From Episyrphus balteatus (taxonomy: Eukaryota; Arthropoda; Insecta; Diptera; Syrphidae), in NCBI RefSeq assembly GCF_945859705.1, contig NC_079137.1:69462277-69526276 (forward strand): a stretch of 64,000 nt of DNA. The letters are read 5' to 3'. The position numbers were made by a program, and so were the translations under genes. Below, piece after piece: positions 48,201-60,246 of this stretch (position 1 is the stretch's first letter; each line of letters starts with the position of its first letter). Below the pieces are notes generated by a model, which worked only from the letters and a program-made list of their open reading frames with translations, did no database searches and was not told the origin of the DNA.

Positions 48201-49490
48201 GTGGTGGTTATGTTGTTGGCTGTTATACTGTCATACTTGCGGTTTAGCTTTAATCGTTCGAAATAGGAAGTGAACGGTTTTTTGTGTGAGGGGTTTTTTT
48301 TAGCGAAGGCGTTGGCGGCGGCTATACAACTTTGACGGTCACTCGAGGCTAGTTTATTCGTTTAGTCCTCATTGAACCACCCTCCCTTCCCCACTCTGTA
48401 AATATGTTGGTCATTGAACAAGAGAAGGTTTATAAAGTGTGTACCTATTGGAGCTGTGAAAATGTCACTCGTTGTCACTTTGGTGGACAGCTTAACGTCG
48501 ATTTATGGAGGACAAGTGGTTTGGCTTTAGCTCTGCGAGTGTGTGAATGATAGGAATATTTTATTGTGATTTTAATCACATTATACCTAGGACTTGTGGT
48601 TTTTTTTTTTTTTTTTTGCTTTATGGTGGTCAGAATATTTATTTGTTTTTTGCTCACAGTCATAAAAATTCTCTATGACTCTGTGACAAAGCGATCGAAA
48701 AACTTAACAATTGCGTTACTTGTGTTACTTACTACAAATTTCAGTTTTATATATAAAATCATATAATTAATCAATTTTAAACTCAAGTTTAATTTAATCA
48801 CAGAAACATTTAATTAAATATAAATATTTTCAATAGCTTATATCAAAGCGTTACCAAAAATTTACTTACAAACTTCGTATTCTCTAAAAACGAAGCAACA
48901 AACTGATTCATATAACAGTTCGAAGCTTTAACTTATGTTGATAAATCGGGAGGTATAAAGCTAAGACAATTAAGTTATCAGAAGGAAAAATATACTCAGA
49001 AATGCTAGAAAAAGTAACGAAAACGTAACACCAAAAATAAGCTTAACTGAATAATTTTTTATGAAACTTGTTGAATTTAATAACTTAAAAATAGATCTTA
49101 AAGAACTACTTTATCAATTTATTTTTTTAATAGTAACGCAGTGAAACAATAACGCAGTTGTAAATATCTCATTTTAACGTAAATATAAACTTAATTGAAA
49201 AACAAGCTGCAAAAATGTTGTCGAAATTCTGTAGAAAAATAATAAAAATACCAATTTCGTCTAAAAAAAAAAATTGTAACGGAATAAATACTAGCACCTT
49301 TTTCAGTAACTTTGAAGCTATTCATTAGTCTATCTTATTTACTTAGACCAATGGCTATCATTTATTTAAAAAAGTTACAAAAAGTTTAAATAAATGAGAT
49401 ACGTTAAATATAAACAACAGTAACATCAAGTTTATTTTCACATGGTAACGCAGGAAAGCTGAGATTTTACTCACTCCTAACAAACTTACA
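45225..49490. other. Non-coding stretch, balanced composition at 46600-48480
   Basis: Contains (CA)n at about 46729-46751 and several purine- or pyrimidine-rich tracts. A 203-codon frame at 47662-48273 (plus) is low-complexity, Lys/Arg-rich and without domain features, so I do not call it. The 46600-48480 part may hold regulatory DNA. Confidence 0.4.
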
Positions 49491-49493
49491 AAC

Positions 49494-49920
49494 TCATTTA
49501 TTTGGCATCAATATTCTTGAACAACGCCAAATATGAGATACTTTATGAGATGCTTTTGGACAGGAATATTTGGTATGGAAAACAACTGCGTTACCAAGAT
49601 ATGAGAAATTTCTTTTTGTGTGACGATACTGATGCTCTGGGACACCAATATTCTGTATGAAAAATACCTGCTTTAACAAGATAAGAGTAATGCTTTGGCA
49701 CGGCAATATTTTGGATAAAAAACAACTGTGTTACCAAGATATGAGACTGATTCTTTGGGAAAGCAATATTTTGTATCAAAAATAAAAAAATACCTGCTTT
49801 AACAAGATAAGAGTAATGCTTTGGCACGGCAATATTTTGGATAAAAAACAACTGTGTTACCAAGATATGAGACTGATTCTTTGGGAAAGCGTTACCAAGA
49901 CATGAGAAATTCCTTATTTC
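49494..49920. repeat. Tandem repeat, about 63-bp subunit in 126-bp dimers
   Basis: The phrase gctttggcacggcaatattttgg and its surroundings recur exactly 126 bases apart (about 49693 and 49819), and each 126-base unit holds two related halves built on accaagatatgaga and caatattttg. Earlier units (from about 49520) are more diverged. Confidence 0.8.
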
Positions 49921-50876
49921 ATTGAAGAAATGTTATTAGAATGTAATTTTTTGATAAATCATTGATATACCTAACAAAAAATAGTTTTTTAGTAGGTATG
50001 ATTACCGCTCGAACAATTTTTTTATAGAAACTTCATCAATTTACCATTCGTCAATATGTTAATATATTTGCCAACTCTTCCATTCAAATAGAATTTGATA
50101 AATTCTTTCAAAATAATTGATATTAATCGAATTAATTACACAATCCAATAAAATACATTTCTGAAATAAATTATGTTTGAATAACATGAATTTATTCACC
50201 TTTAAGCACATCACATCAGTACCTTTATAATTTCAGCTTCTATACCTATGGATTTTCTCAATCAAATCAAAAAGCTGCTTTCAATTAACTCATTTAACCT
50301 AAAAACCAAACCAAGTGTATACAATAATTATTATTAAGCTGTCATTTAAATTAACTTTGCTACACCACCATCCAACAACACATACACAATAATAATTCCT
50401 TGTTCGACAATATTCTAGTTACTCCGAAATGCTTTATAGAGGGCGTATAGGATAGAATGCATCAATAATTTATAACAACTCAATCCTAGTTTTAGCTGCA
50501 AGCGCATATTGTGTGCATCAATTTCTTCCAGACGGCAAAACATACAACATCCTAAAGGATTTCAAATAGGAGCATCACATTCCCGTCATCATCATCGTCA
50601 CTGACGACGACGACGTTCGTCGTCATGGGTTATATATATATAAATCCTTGACTCTATTTACTTGAACATCCAAGCCACATATTATGCTTGTACAAGTTCA
50701 TTCAGTATTATCCTTAAGAAATTACTTCGTTATTTCCATCCAATATACCAACACACAAATTCTAACTTTGAGCCTTTTGATTGAAGTTGAAGACTTTATA
50801 GAAGAAGGATATGGATCTAGAAGAAAGAGGAGTAACATACACATATTTCCATATTACACATCCGTCAGTCAGTTTT

Positions 50877-50901
50877 TCATCATCATCATCATCATCATCA
50901 A
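50877..50901 (+). repeat. (ATC)n microsatellite
   Basis: A clean trinucleotide run of about eight units in otherwise unremarkable non-coding DNA. Confidence 0.9.
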
Positions 50902-51390
50902 CATCGTCATACAATGACCCTAAAGGCTTTTTGGTTTTGTTGTGATGCTTTTGCCTTGCCTTGACTTGAACCTACACTCTCTTATATGTCTTCAAAAACA
51001 TTTTCCAGAGTGAATAATGTTTACACATCAATTGATGATGGGATAGCGTCATCATCAGCCAACGCTCTCCGTCTCTATAAAGAGTGTGTAAGGATCTTGA
51101 GATTATTGTGTGTCTGTGATGCCTTTGGTCCTGGTACATACTGAGACTGACCAAAAAATTTCTGCATCACAGAAAGTTGGTTGCGGGATATCATTTTACA
51201 AAATTGGAAGAAAGGATTATATAGAGCATGAGTTTCAGCTTGGTTACCATGGCATAGTTAGAATATCTGATTAGAGCACTCAACTCAATTAATTTTGAGT
51301 TCATAAAAGGTATTTTTTTTGGGGGGGTGGTAACTCTCTGTGCACATGAGTAAGCAAATTGTAATGAAATTCAGAGTAAAAGATTCAGAA

Positions 51391-52770
51391 ACATTTCTTT
51401 CGTTAAGTTTTTTTTTTTCAAATTTTGAACTTTTTTAATTAAATTTTTTATTTGTTATTCAACTTGTACGAAAATTATTATAAAGGACATTTTTTTGGGA
51501 AACTTTTCTGCGATAAATTTCTACAGAAATAGTGATTTTCAATTTTTTTACATTTTTTTAAAGTTCAAATATTTCGAAAACCATTAACCAAAAGAATATC
51601 ATTATGGTATTCATTTTGTAAGGAATTTTGTAAACTACAATTTTTAACTCGAGTATTTTTTCTGTATCAGTGATCATTTACAAGATATGAGTCTCCAAAC
51701 ATATTATTAAAAAAAAAAAAAAATTTAAGAAATAGACTAGCCTTCTTGATCCTTCTGTAAAATCTTTTAAATCAGATAAAGTTGGAAAAATCTCTGATAA
51801 ATTAAACACAAACTCATGAGAAATTAAATTTTGTGCTCAGAAGCTCTTAGAAAAAATTAAAAAAAAAAAAAACATTTCTTTCGTTAAGTTTTTTTTTTTT
51901 CAAAAGTTTTGAACTTTTTTAATCAAATTTTTATATGTTATTCAACTTGTACGAAAATTATTATAAAGGACATTTTTTGGGAAACTTTTCTGCGATAAAT
52001 TTCCACAGAAATAGTGATTTTCAATTTTTTAACATTTTTTTAAAGTTCAAATATTTCGAAAACCATTAACCAAAAGAATATTATTACGGTATTCATTTTG
52101 TAAGGAATTTCGTAAACTACAATTTTTAACTTGGGTATTTTTTCTGTATCAGTGATCATTTACAAGATATGAGTCTCCAAACATATTATTAAAAAGAAAA
52201 AAAAAAATTAAGAAATAGACTAGTCTTCTTGATCCTTCTGTAAAATCTTTTAAATCAGATAAAGTTGGAAAAATCTCTGAGAAACTCATGAGAAATTAAA
52301 TTTTGCGCTCAGAAACTCCTAGAAATAATTAAAAAAAAAAAAAACATTTCTTTCGTTAAGTTTTTTTTTTTCAATAGTTTTGAACTTTTTTAATTCCATT
52401 TTTGTATGTTATTCAACTTCTATGGACAGTATTATGAAGGACATTTTTTGGGAAACTTTTCTGCGATAAATTTCCACAGAAATAGTGATTTTCAATTTTT
52501 TAACATTTTTTTAAAGTTCAAATATTTCGAAAACCATTAACCAAAAGAATATCATTATGGTATTCATTTTGTAAGGAATTTTGTAAACTACAATTTTTAA
52601 CTTGGGTATTTTTTCTGTATCAGTGACTATTTACAAGATATGAGTCTCCAAACATATAAGTGAAAAATAATGATGTTAATCCCTCTTTACAATCTTTTAA
52701 ATCAGATAAAATTGGAAAAAATCTCTGATAAATTAAACACAAACTCATGAGAAATTAAATTTTGCGTGCA
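51391..52770 (+). repeat. Tandem triplication of an approximately 475-bp unit
   Basis: The opening phrase acatttctttcgttaag occurs at 51391, 51872 and 52344, and the three units stay highly similar (shared tttctgcgataaatttc, accattaaccaaaagaata, tatcagtgat). The third lacks the internal poly-A portion. Units are joined at A-rich tracts. A more diverged fourth relative lies at about 53505-53815. Confidence 0.9.
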
Positions 52771-53504
52771 AGATAATAATAGAATTTATTTATATTTTTT
52801 TCATAATTTTTTTTTTGTAGGCATTCTTTTTTTGGCTAAAATATATTCTGGACTTTCAGAAGGAGAAAAAAACACTCGTTCATGCGTGAGAAGTCTCTGA
52901 ATGCTTAATGAACGGATTTTGTTTGTCCACGTTAAGATAAAATAATATGGTGTTCGTGTGTATGGAGAGATACAAAAAGATTGCGATAATATTTAGGTTA
53001 ATCGGGGGTCTAAAAATAGAGTAAGTATAGAAAATACCAGACAATGAAGAATGAGAATGAAAAGCAAAAGGTTGGGCGTGTCGGTCGTGTTGTTCGTTAT
53101 TGTTGAATTAGGTGTAATTTTCATATAGCAAAGGAATATGACAAACAAATGTTATAGATTTAAAATAAAAAAATCTTAGTTAAGATTAGAATTAAAATTA
53201 ATATTATATAATAAATGTTAATATTTGACCATAACAAAATAAATATTTTTAAATATTTTTATTTTTTAGTACAATTAACGATTGTATTTTGATATGAAAA
53301 ATGTTGTCCTAAGACAACTTAAAGTAGTAATAAACTTAGTAATAAATTGGAAAAAAAAACTAAGCTTGTTACCTAAAAATCTCTCGACCGATATTATGAA
53401 AAAAACTCTATGGCACTCGAAATGAAAAAAAAGACTTCTTAAAAATCTAAGCAAACGCAAAAAAAACGTTCGACACTCCTTCACAAATTTTGGGAAAATA
53501 TTTC

Positions 53505-53815
53505 CACAAGAATAGTGATTTTCAATATTTTTAAATTTTTTTAAGTTAATAATATTTCCAAAACCAAAAATCCAAAGAATATCATTATGGTATTCATTTT
53601 GTAAGGAATTTTCCAATCTACAACTTTGTGTAAGGGTAATTTTTCTATATTAGTTACCATTTACAAGATATGAGACTCCAAACATATAAATGAGCAAAAA
53701 TAATGATAAAAACTAGACTAATCTTGTTAATCTCTGAGTAAAATCTTCTAAGTAAGATAAAGTTGGGAAAATCTCTGAAAAAATTAAACACAAACTTGGG
53801 AAAACTTTTTTTTTT
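53505..53815 (+). repeat. Diverged fourth copy of the 475-bp repeat
   Basis: Shares the order tccacaagaatagtgatttt, aagaatatcattatggtatt, attttgtaaggaattttcc, accatttacaagatatgag and ttaaacacaaact with the triplication, but with many more changes, so it is an older copy about 0.7 kb downstream. Confidence 0.75.
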
Positions 53816-56800
53816 TAATTTTTATATGTCAAATAAACCACTTTCTATACTTAAATTTTCTTTTATTTATTTTTGATTTTTTTTTTATAATTCTTGGAAT
53901 AATGGAAAAATAGCAGTTTTTGATCCACTTCCCAACTATTGGACGATTTTTTCAAACATCCCTTCTTTAAGAATCTTAGAAAATCTTATACCCAATAAGT
54001 CGAAATCTCTTCTACTACCTACTCATTTCAAGATGAAACTTTTACCACCATTTCTAATCTCTTTGTTTTTGCTAGCATCTGCATATAAATGAAAACAATT
54101 AAAAATAATATTCGAACAATAAATTAACCACCATCCTTTGGTGCGACAGCTTTTATTGAAGCTATAAGAGGTCAAGAAAGCAATCAATCTAAGCCACTTG
54201 CTCCAGCCTATCTTCACTTTATCATCACAAAGAAAACCTTTTTGCATGGACGAATGATCTGCCAACTGGAGCTTAAACATGACAAAAAAAAAAAGAAACA
54301 AAAATATTTCCTTGTAAGTTCCTTTTTCTTCCCTCTCTTTTTCTCTTCTCTACCACTTTCATGCATCACTATTTCCTGTTTGTTTATTTCGCTGCTTTGG
54401 CAATCTTTAATCCCTGTCATTGTCGCTATATATACTGCTACTCTATGTCGTCTATTTTCTTTATTTCGACACACACTGATTTGTTTCGCTTACGACTACG
54501 TAGATACGACCTAAACTCCTCGTCTTCACTTCACTCAGGAGTTTGGCCTCTTCGAATTGATTAATTGATCGGCCGAGAGTGGCAATTTCACTTGAGTTTG
54601 GAAATTCAAGAGGAAAGAGAGAAAAAAAAATACACAAAATTCAGTCAGGTGGAAATCTTTCAATCATTGTCTAATGGAATTCATTATCGCTAACCGTGAA
54701 TGCGAAACGAGAACTGAAAACCCAAGGAATAACGCGCTCCATTCTGTTCTTTTTTTTTTTCTACTACTTGAAGAATGGATGGGAAAAGGAAAAAAAAAGG
54801 CTCTTCTAGTGTTCTTTTCCTTTGTGTCAAATTCCAATTCCTTTGTGAAAGCATTGAGTTGAGATGAAAAGCATAAGAACATAGAGGCATAAAGTGTCTC
54901 TCGGTTACAAAATAAAATAGCTAGCTCATAGTCTCCTACCCGTGACACACACGCAAATAAAAAAAATTACAAAAAACAAAAAGGCTTTTTGTGAGTTCCT
55001 TTTTTTTTTGTATTCTTGCAGACTTGAAAGGGGATCAATAAACGTTTGGAGAAAAATGACAGTGGGCTTAAATTGTTTTATAAAAATTTCCTTAATCACT
55101 ACCTTTTGAAGGATAGATATGTATTTTTTTTTAATTTTCTATGTTTCTATGTTTTTCAGATTTTTCATTCTGATTCTTGAGCTAAGGATTCTATATCTAT
55201 AGGATTGTACTAGATTTTTGAGAAAGATTGTGTATATCTTTTTTTTACATTTCAAGAAATATATAATTTTTCTATCTTCTTCTATGTTTTTATGAATTCT
55301 TTAGACTTATTAAATTAAGCAAGCATGTACTTCAAACAAAGCGTTTACTATGTTTCTATGTGATTTAAACTTCCATCTTTACAACTCTGATAGTTTTAGG
55401 TGTCATGGTTCTATAAGAATTTAGATTCTATGTTTTTCAAAAACCGCAGATTACTGCATATTGTTAAATAACAAATAGCTTCTTCACGTTAAAAAAATAA
55501 TGCAAGGTCTTAGAAAGACTGCAATGACGAAAAGTAAGATATGAGATTGATATCAAAATGGCATCCTCCGCTCTAATTGAGTTATCGAGTAGTTCTTCCC
55601 GGGATCACAATCTCTAAAATCACTAATTAGGCAGTTGTTAGGCTTCTGACGACGATGTAAATTCTTAATTACTCATATTTATAATATATTCTATGTTTTG
55701 AATGTATTCTATGTTTTTTTTTTAATCATCACTGTAATTATGTTTCTAAGTTTTATTTTTTTCTAGTGAAATATATACTTGAGATTAGTTTTTTTTTTGT
55801 TCTATGTTTTGTATTGACCTGATTTAAGACTATGTTATATCTTGTACATTCTATGTTATTTTTTAACTAATTTTTTAAGTCAACGGTAACTATTATTTGA
55901 TGTTATTTGAGCTCTTAATTGGATATGGCTGCTTGAATGATGCTTAGTTCTTAAAATTAATATAATTTTCTACAAAACTCATATTCTATGTTTTTTTTTA
56001 TTTCAATTTTTTTTTTGTTTTTTTTTATACAAATAATGATGATGATTAAATTTGGTTTAATTTGATTGATAATAAATCAAAATCTATGTTATTCGATGTT
56101 TTTGAATTCTAATACGTTTACTAAGTTAAATTCAGAATATAGGTCCTATTTTCAGAGGTAGTTTTATCTATGTTTTTCCCAAAATTTATTTTTTCTATTT
56201 TTCTCTTACTTTTCTTTGTGTATGTTTTTTGTTTGGCTTATAAAAATGTTTTGCTTAAAATTTTAATAATTCTATGTTATTTCTATGTTTTCTCCCAACA
56301 AAATCTTTTTAAACTGTCAACAACTCTGTACGACATAATGGTGGAATTTTTTTTCCTATTATTGAGCCTGTGATGCCTGCGATAATGATGCGGAATACCA
56401 TGAAATAGAATTATTCCTTTGCGCTGGCATCAGAGCTTCGCAATTCAGTGATTTTAAATTGAAATTTCATTACTTACAGAGAATGCTTCTATTGAGTGAA
56501 TGAGTATGAGAGACACAACATCAGCCAGTGAGTGTCTCCTTTTATGAAATGACAAAAAAAAAACAAGAATGTATACCAAAAGGACTTTGACAGACTTTCA
56601 AGACCATCAACATCATCAGGACAGGAGTAACAGAAAGAAGGGAGGTAAAAAAAAAGGAGGTAAAAGTTCTAAGGGCACAAAAAAAAAACATAGAATTCCC
56701 TTTGGTTAAACAATTTTCAATGAATAGAGAGAGAGCTTGGGTGTTGTGTGATGATGAACATTGAAGTAATACGTCAAGGAGTTGTCTGAATATATTGTGT

Positions 56801-57738
56801 TCGATGTTTATTTTTTGTTATATTTTATATGTATTTAAAGGATACTAACAATATTATGAATCATGTCGTGTCCTTGCATACACACTCTTGTGTGTATGAT
56901 GTCTGAACAACAAAGTGCGCACTCAAACTCCACACACACAAAGTGGCGGATGTGGATGCTGTTTTTTGTATCGTTTTTTTTTTTTTTTTCTCTGTTAAAT
57001 AAAAATGACAACGAGTATCTTTTTTTAAACACTGTTTCCGATAACCAAATGCAAATAATTCAAAAATATAATATAAGAGTTGCTATAGAAGTTCTATAAG
57101 AGTGTTTAAAGCGAGAGGGAGAGAGAGAGAGGGTGAGGTAAAATGTTTGTGTAGACACCATTCGGTTCATTGAATTGTTGAATTTTTAATGGAGTGTGTA
57201 GAGGAAAGTATTAGATAGCAATAGCATCAGCATAGCATTCACTTGATAATGGCATTGGTACCGTTATACTATACACAAATGATGCATAGTGTGTGTGAAA
57301 GTTTTATAGGTGTTTTGCATTGTTGTCGAGATATAAGTATATTTTTGATATTTAACCACAAAATTGTAACAGAAGAAGAGTGTGAGAGAAGGTAGATATG
57401 GGAGTGGAGTGTTACATTAGTAATGTTCTGGTGGTAGAGGGTGTAAAATGATTTATGGACATTTTACATTAGTTTAAGTGTTGGAAATGTTTTGATAAAA
57501 CATTTACACTGATGGGACATTAAACTTGATGATTTTTTTTTTTAATTTTATATGTAGGTACAGTTGAAGTGAATATGCATTTTAGCGATTTATGAAGTGT
57601 GATTAATGAAATTATTATGATGTGGAGTCTGCAATTGAGCGACGTTTTTTTTTACGAGAAAAGTAATTTTAGTTTAAATTCAAAGCGAGGTGTATTTTTT
57701 CACGATTTGAATTACAATTTTTGTTACACTTAATAATA
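53816..57738. other. Non-coding stretch with recurrent TTCTATGTTTT
   Basis: From about 55130 to 56290 the phrase ttctatgtttt recurs some fifteen times at irregular distances. The 54100-54960 part is of more balanced composition and could be regulatory. A (GA)n run lies near 57113-57131. No coding exon was supported on either strand. Confidence 0.45.
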
Positions 57739-59143
57739 CAGTAAAATAAGGAGAAAAAAGGGGTAAATCTCGGAATGAATGTTAGTAGAAATTTTTTTTG
57801 CTCAATATCTTCCTTTTGCCATTCTATAACATATCTCAAAAGTCTAGAAAAATCTCATGTCCGCTTGTCGCGATTTCAAGGTCAAATCGCGAAATAAAGA
57901 TTTTCAAAATTAGCAAAAATGGGCTATGGTATTATATACACATATGATACATGATTTCAAGGTATTTTTTAATGCTGATTCCAAAAAATTTAAAATCAAG
58001 ACAATCTGACGTCTTCGGAAAAAGTTATACCTGTTTTTCATCTGTCAACTCATATTATTATAACAGTTGCAAACTTACTGCCGAAAAACCCTTAAAAGTT
58101 ATGGTAGATGAACCAAATTTTGCATGAAGATTTTAGAATCCATCATTATTAAAAATCAAAACAATCCATTACAAAAAATATATATACCTACGAAATAATG
58201 GTATTTTTTGATGGAGCGGCAAATTTTAGGATACGCACTAAAGAAGATTCTTGTTCATCTTAGGAATAAGTGCTAATAGGCTAATTTTTTCATTTTAATC
58301 TTTGTTTGGATATTCTTTAACTACCCTCAAAAATCTAAAAAAATCTCATGTCCGCAAGTCCTAATTTTCTTGGTTTGAAGATAAGGTGCAGATTTGAAAA
58401 AAATTGAAAAACTACTCTTCAGATATTTGTGTCAGATGTTGTCGCTTATGTTGGTATACACATACAAATTTAAACTTTTCTTATTAATTTTTTTTAAAAT
58501 CTGCACCTTATTTTCAAACCAAGAAAATTAGGACTTGTGGACATGAGATTTTTTTAGATTTTTGAGGGTAGTTAAAGAATATCCAAACAAAGATTAAAAT
58601 GAAAAAATTAGCCTATTAGCACTTATTCCTAAGATGAACAAGAATCTTCTTTAGTGCATATCCTAAAATTTGCCCCTCCATCAAAAAATACCATTATTTC
58701 GTAGGTATATATATTTTTTGTAATGGATTGTTTTGATTTTTAATAATGATGGATTCTAAAATCTTCATGCAAAATTTGGTTCATCTACCATAACTTTTAA
58801 GGGTTTTTCGGCAGTGAGTTTGCAACTGTTATAATAATATGAGTTGACAGATGAAAAACAGGTATAACTTTTTCGAGAGACGTCGGATTGTCTTGATTTT
58901 AGATTTTTTGGAATCAGCATTAAAAAATACTTTGAAATCATGTATCATATGTGTATATAATACCATAGCCTATTTTTGCTAATTTTGAAAATCTGCATTT
59001 CGCGATTTGTCCTTGAAATCGAGACAAGCGGACATGAGATTTTTCTAGACTTTTGATTTATGTTATAGAATAGCAAAAGGAAGATATTGAGCAAAAAAAA
59101 TTTCTACTAACATTCATTCCGAGGTTAAACCCTTATTTGACTG
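57739..59143. repeat. Second long inverted repeat, arms about 660 bp, 80-base loop
   Basis: The left arm (57739-58405) and right arm (58486-59143) are reverse complements with modest divergence. Landmarks on each side include cagt(a/c)aaataagg at the tips, aaaatctcatgtccgc twice per arm, and ataaggtgcagattt next to the loop. It is unrelated in sequence to the repeat at 36583-37959. No coding content and no clear target duplication. Confidence 0.88.
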
Positions 59144-59248
59144 GATTATAAATAATGTCTTCTTTTAGAAGAAATTGGAATAATCGCCTGAGAAGTGTTG
59201 AAAATATTCATTAGTTTTTAACTATTTGCGAGCACAAAAACTACGACT

Positions 59249-59542
59249 TTGGAGACCCTCAAAAAAACCAACGAAATGAATTTTCTAGAATATTTTAAAT
59301 ATGCACAACAAAAATCAAGGCTTGTATTTCTGCTTAAATGTGGACATTGGAACATTATACCTAATTTCATTAAAAAAAATACTTCACGTCATTCAATAAA
59401 TTCTAATTGTGATAAAGCAAAAAATATCGTAAAAAGAGCTATTGAAGACTTCAATAAACAGCTTTTAAATGCAGAAATTTCTGATTGTTGCTTTCAAATT
59501 AACTCGTTAAAGAAAGATTTTTCTATAGGTACTTTCAATTAA
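59249..59542 (+). pseudogene. Possible fragment of a retroelement (Penelope-like) N-terminal region
   Basis: A 97-codon open frame with a charged, helical composition and the phrase FLLKCGHWNIIPNFIKKN, which recalls the conserved N-terminal region before the reverse transcriptase in Penelope-like elements. No reverse transcriptase follows, so if the match is right this is a relic. The identification is from memory of the pattern and is weak; a chance frame is the alternative. Confidence 0.3.
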
Positions 59543-59578
59543 TTATCTCAATCACCTATCAATCTTAATGTTTCTTTC

Positions 59579-60237
59579 GGGATCGGGTCAAAATTCTGGC
59601 TTCAAAATTCTGCTTTTTTAACGAAAATTCTGTTTTTCAGAATTCTGCTTTTTTTTTATTCTGCTTTTCAAAATTCTGCTTTTAAAAATTCTGCTTTTCA
59701 AAATTCTGCCAGCATTATTCTGTTTTTTTTTTTTTTATAGCAGCACCGACTAAAGAAAAATACACCTCATTAATGTAATTTAACATTGGTACTTTCCTAA
59801 TTTTTTTTTTGTTTAAGTGTCGCAAATATTTTGTAAAATGCATGATTGATACAAAATATTCCTTTTCTTATTCAAATTTTTGAATATTCATCTTTATTTG
59901 AAAAATTAAAAAATTTTGAATTATTTTCTGAAATGTTTAGTATTAAAAACCTTTTCTTAATATTTTCAAACTTATTCATTTATAAAACGAAAATTAATAT
60001 GCATTCAAAGAATGACAAATTATGTAGGTAATTAATCAAATAAGTAGATAATTTTTCAAGAAGATGATTTTACAGAATTTTTTAACATTTTCCAAACCCT
60101 TTTTTAATTTTTTGCAGAATTTTGAAAAACAGAATTATGAAAAGCAGAATTTTGAAAAACAGAATTTTGAAAAGCAGAATTTTGTAAAGCAGAATTTTGA
60201 AAGCAGAATTTTGACAAAAGAATTTTGACCCCAACCC
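59579..60237. mobile_element. Foldback-like element with subrepeated ends and a 9-bp target duplication
   Basis: Both ends consist of inverted, internally repeated units: aaaattctgcttttc tandemly on the left (to about 59730) and gcagaattttgaaaa on the right (from about 60115). The outermost bases gggatcgggtcaaaattc pair with gaattttgaccccaaccc. The 659-base element is flanked by the perfect duplication GTTTCTTTC (59570-59578 and 60238-60246). Subrepeat-built inverted ends and 9-base duplications are known for Drosophila Foldback elements; Mutator-like elements also make 9-base duplications. No transposase is present. Confidence 0.75.
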
Positions 60238-60246
60238 GTTTCTTTC

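Noticed and set aside
47662..48273. 203-codon open frame on the plus strand
   Set aside because: Low-complexity Lys/Arg-rich and poly-Trp/poly-Lys stretches, no recognisable domain, no splice or promoter context, and overlaps other equally random frames.
54023..54564. Overlapping open frames on both strands around 54.0-54.6 kb
   Set aside because: Four mutually overlapping short frames of random composition with no shared domain; treated as chance.
56470..56550. Possible minus-strand exon ending at a gtaagt donor near 56476
   Set aside because: The donor is good, but the adjoining frames contain stops; at most an untranslated exon, which cannot be supported without transcript data.
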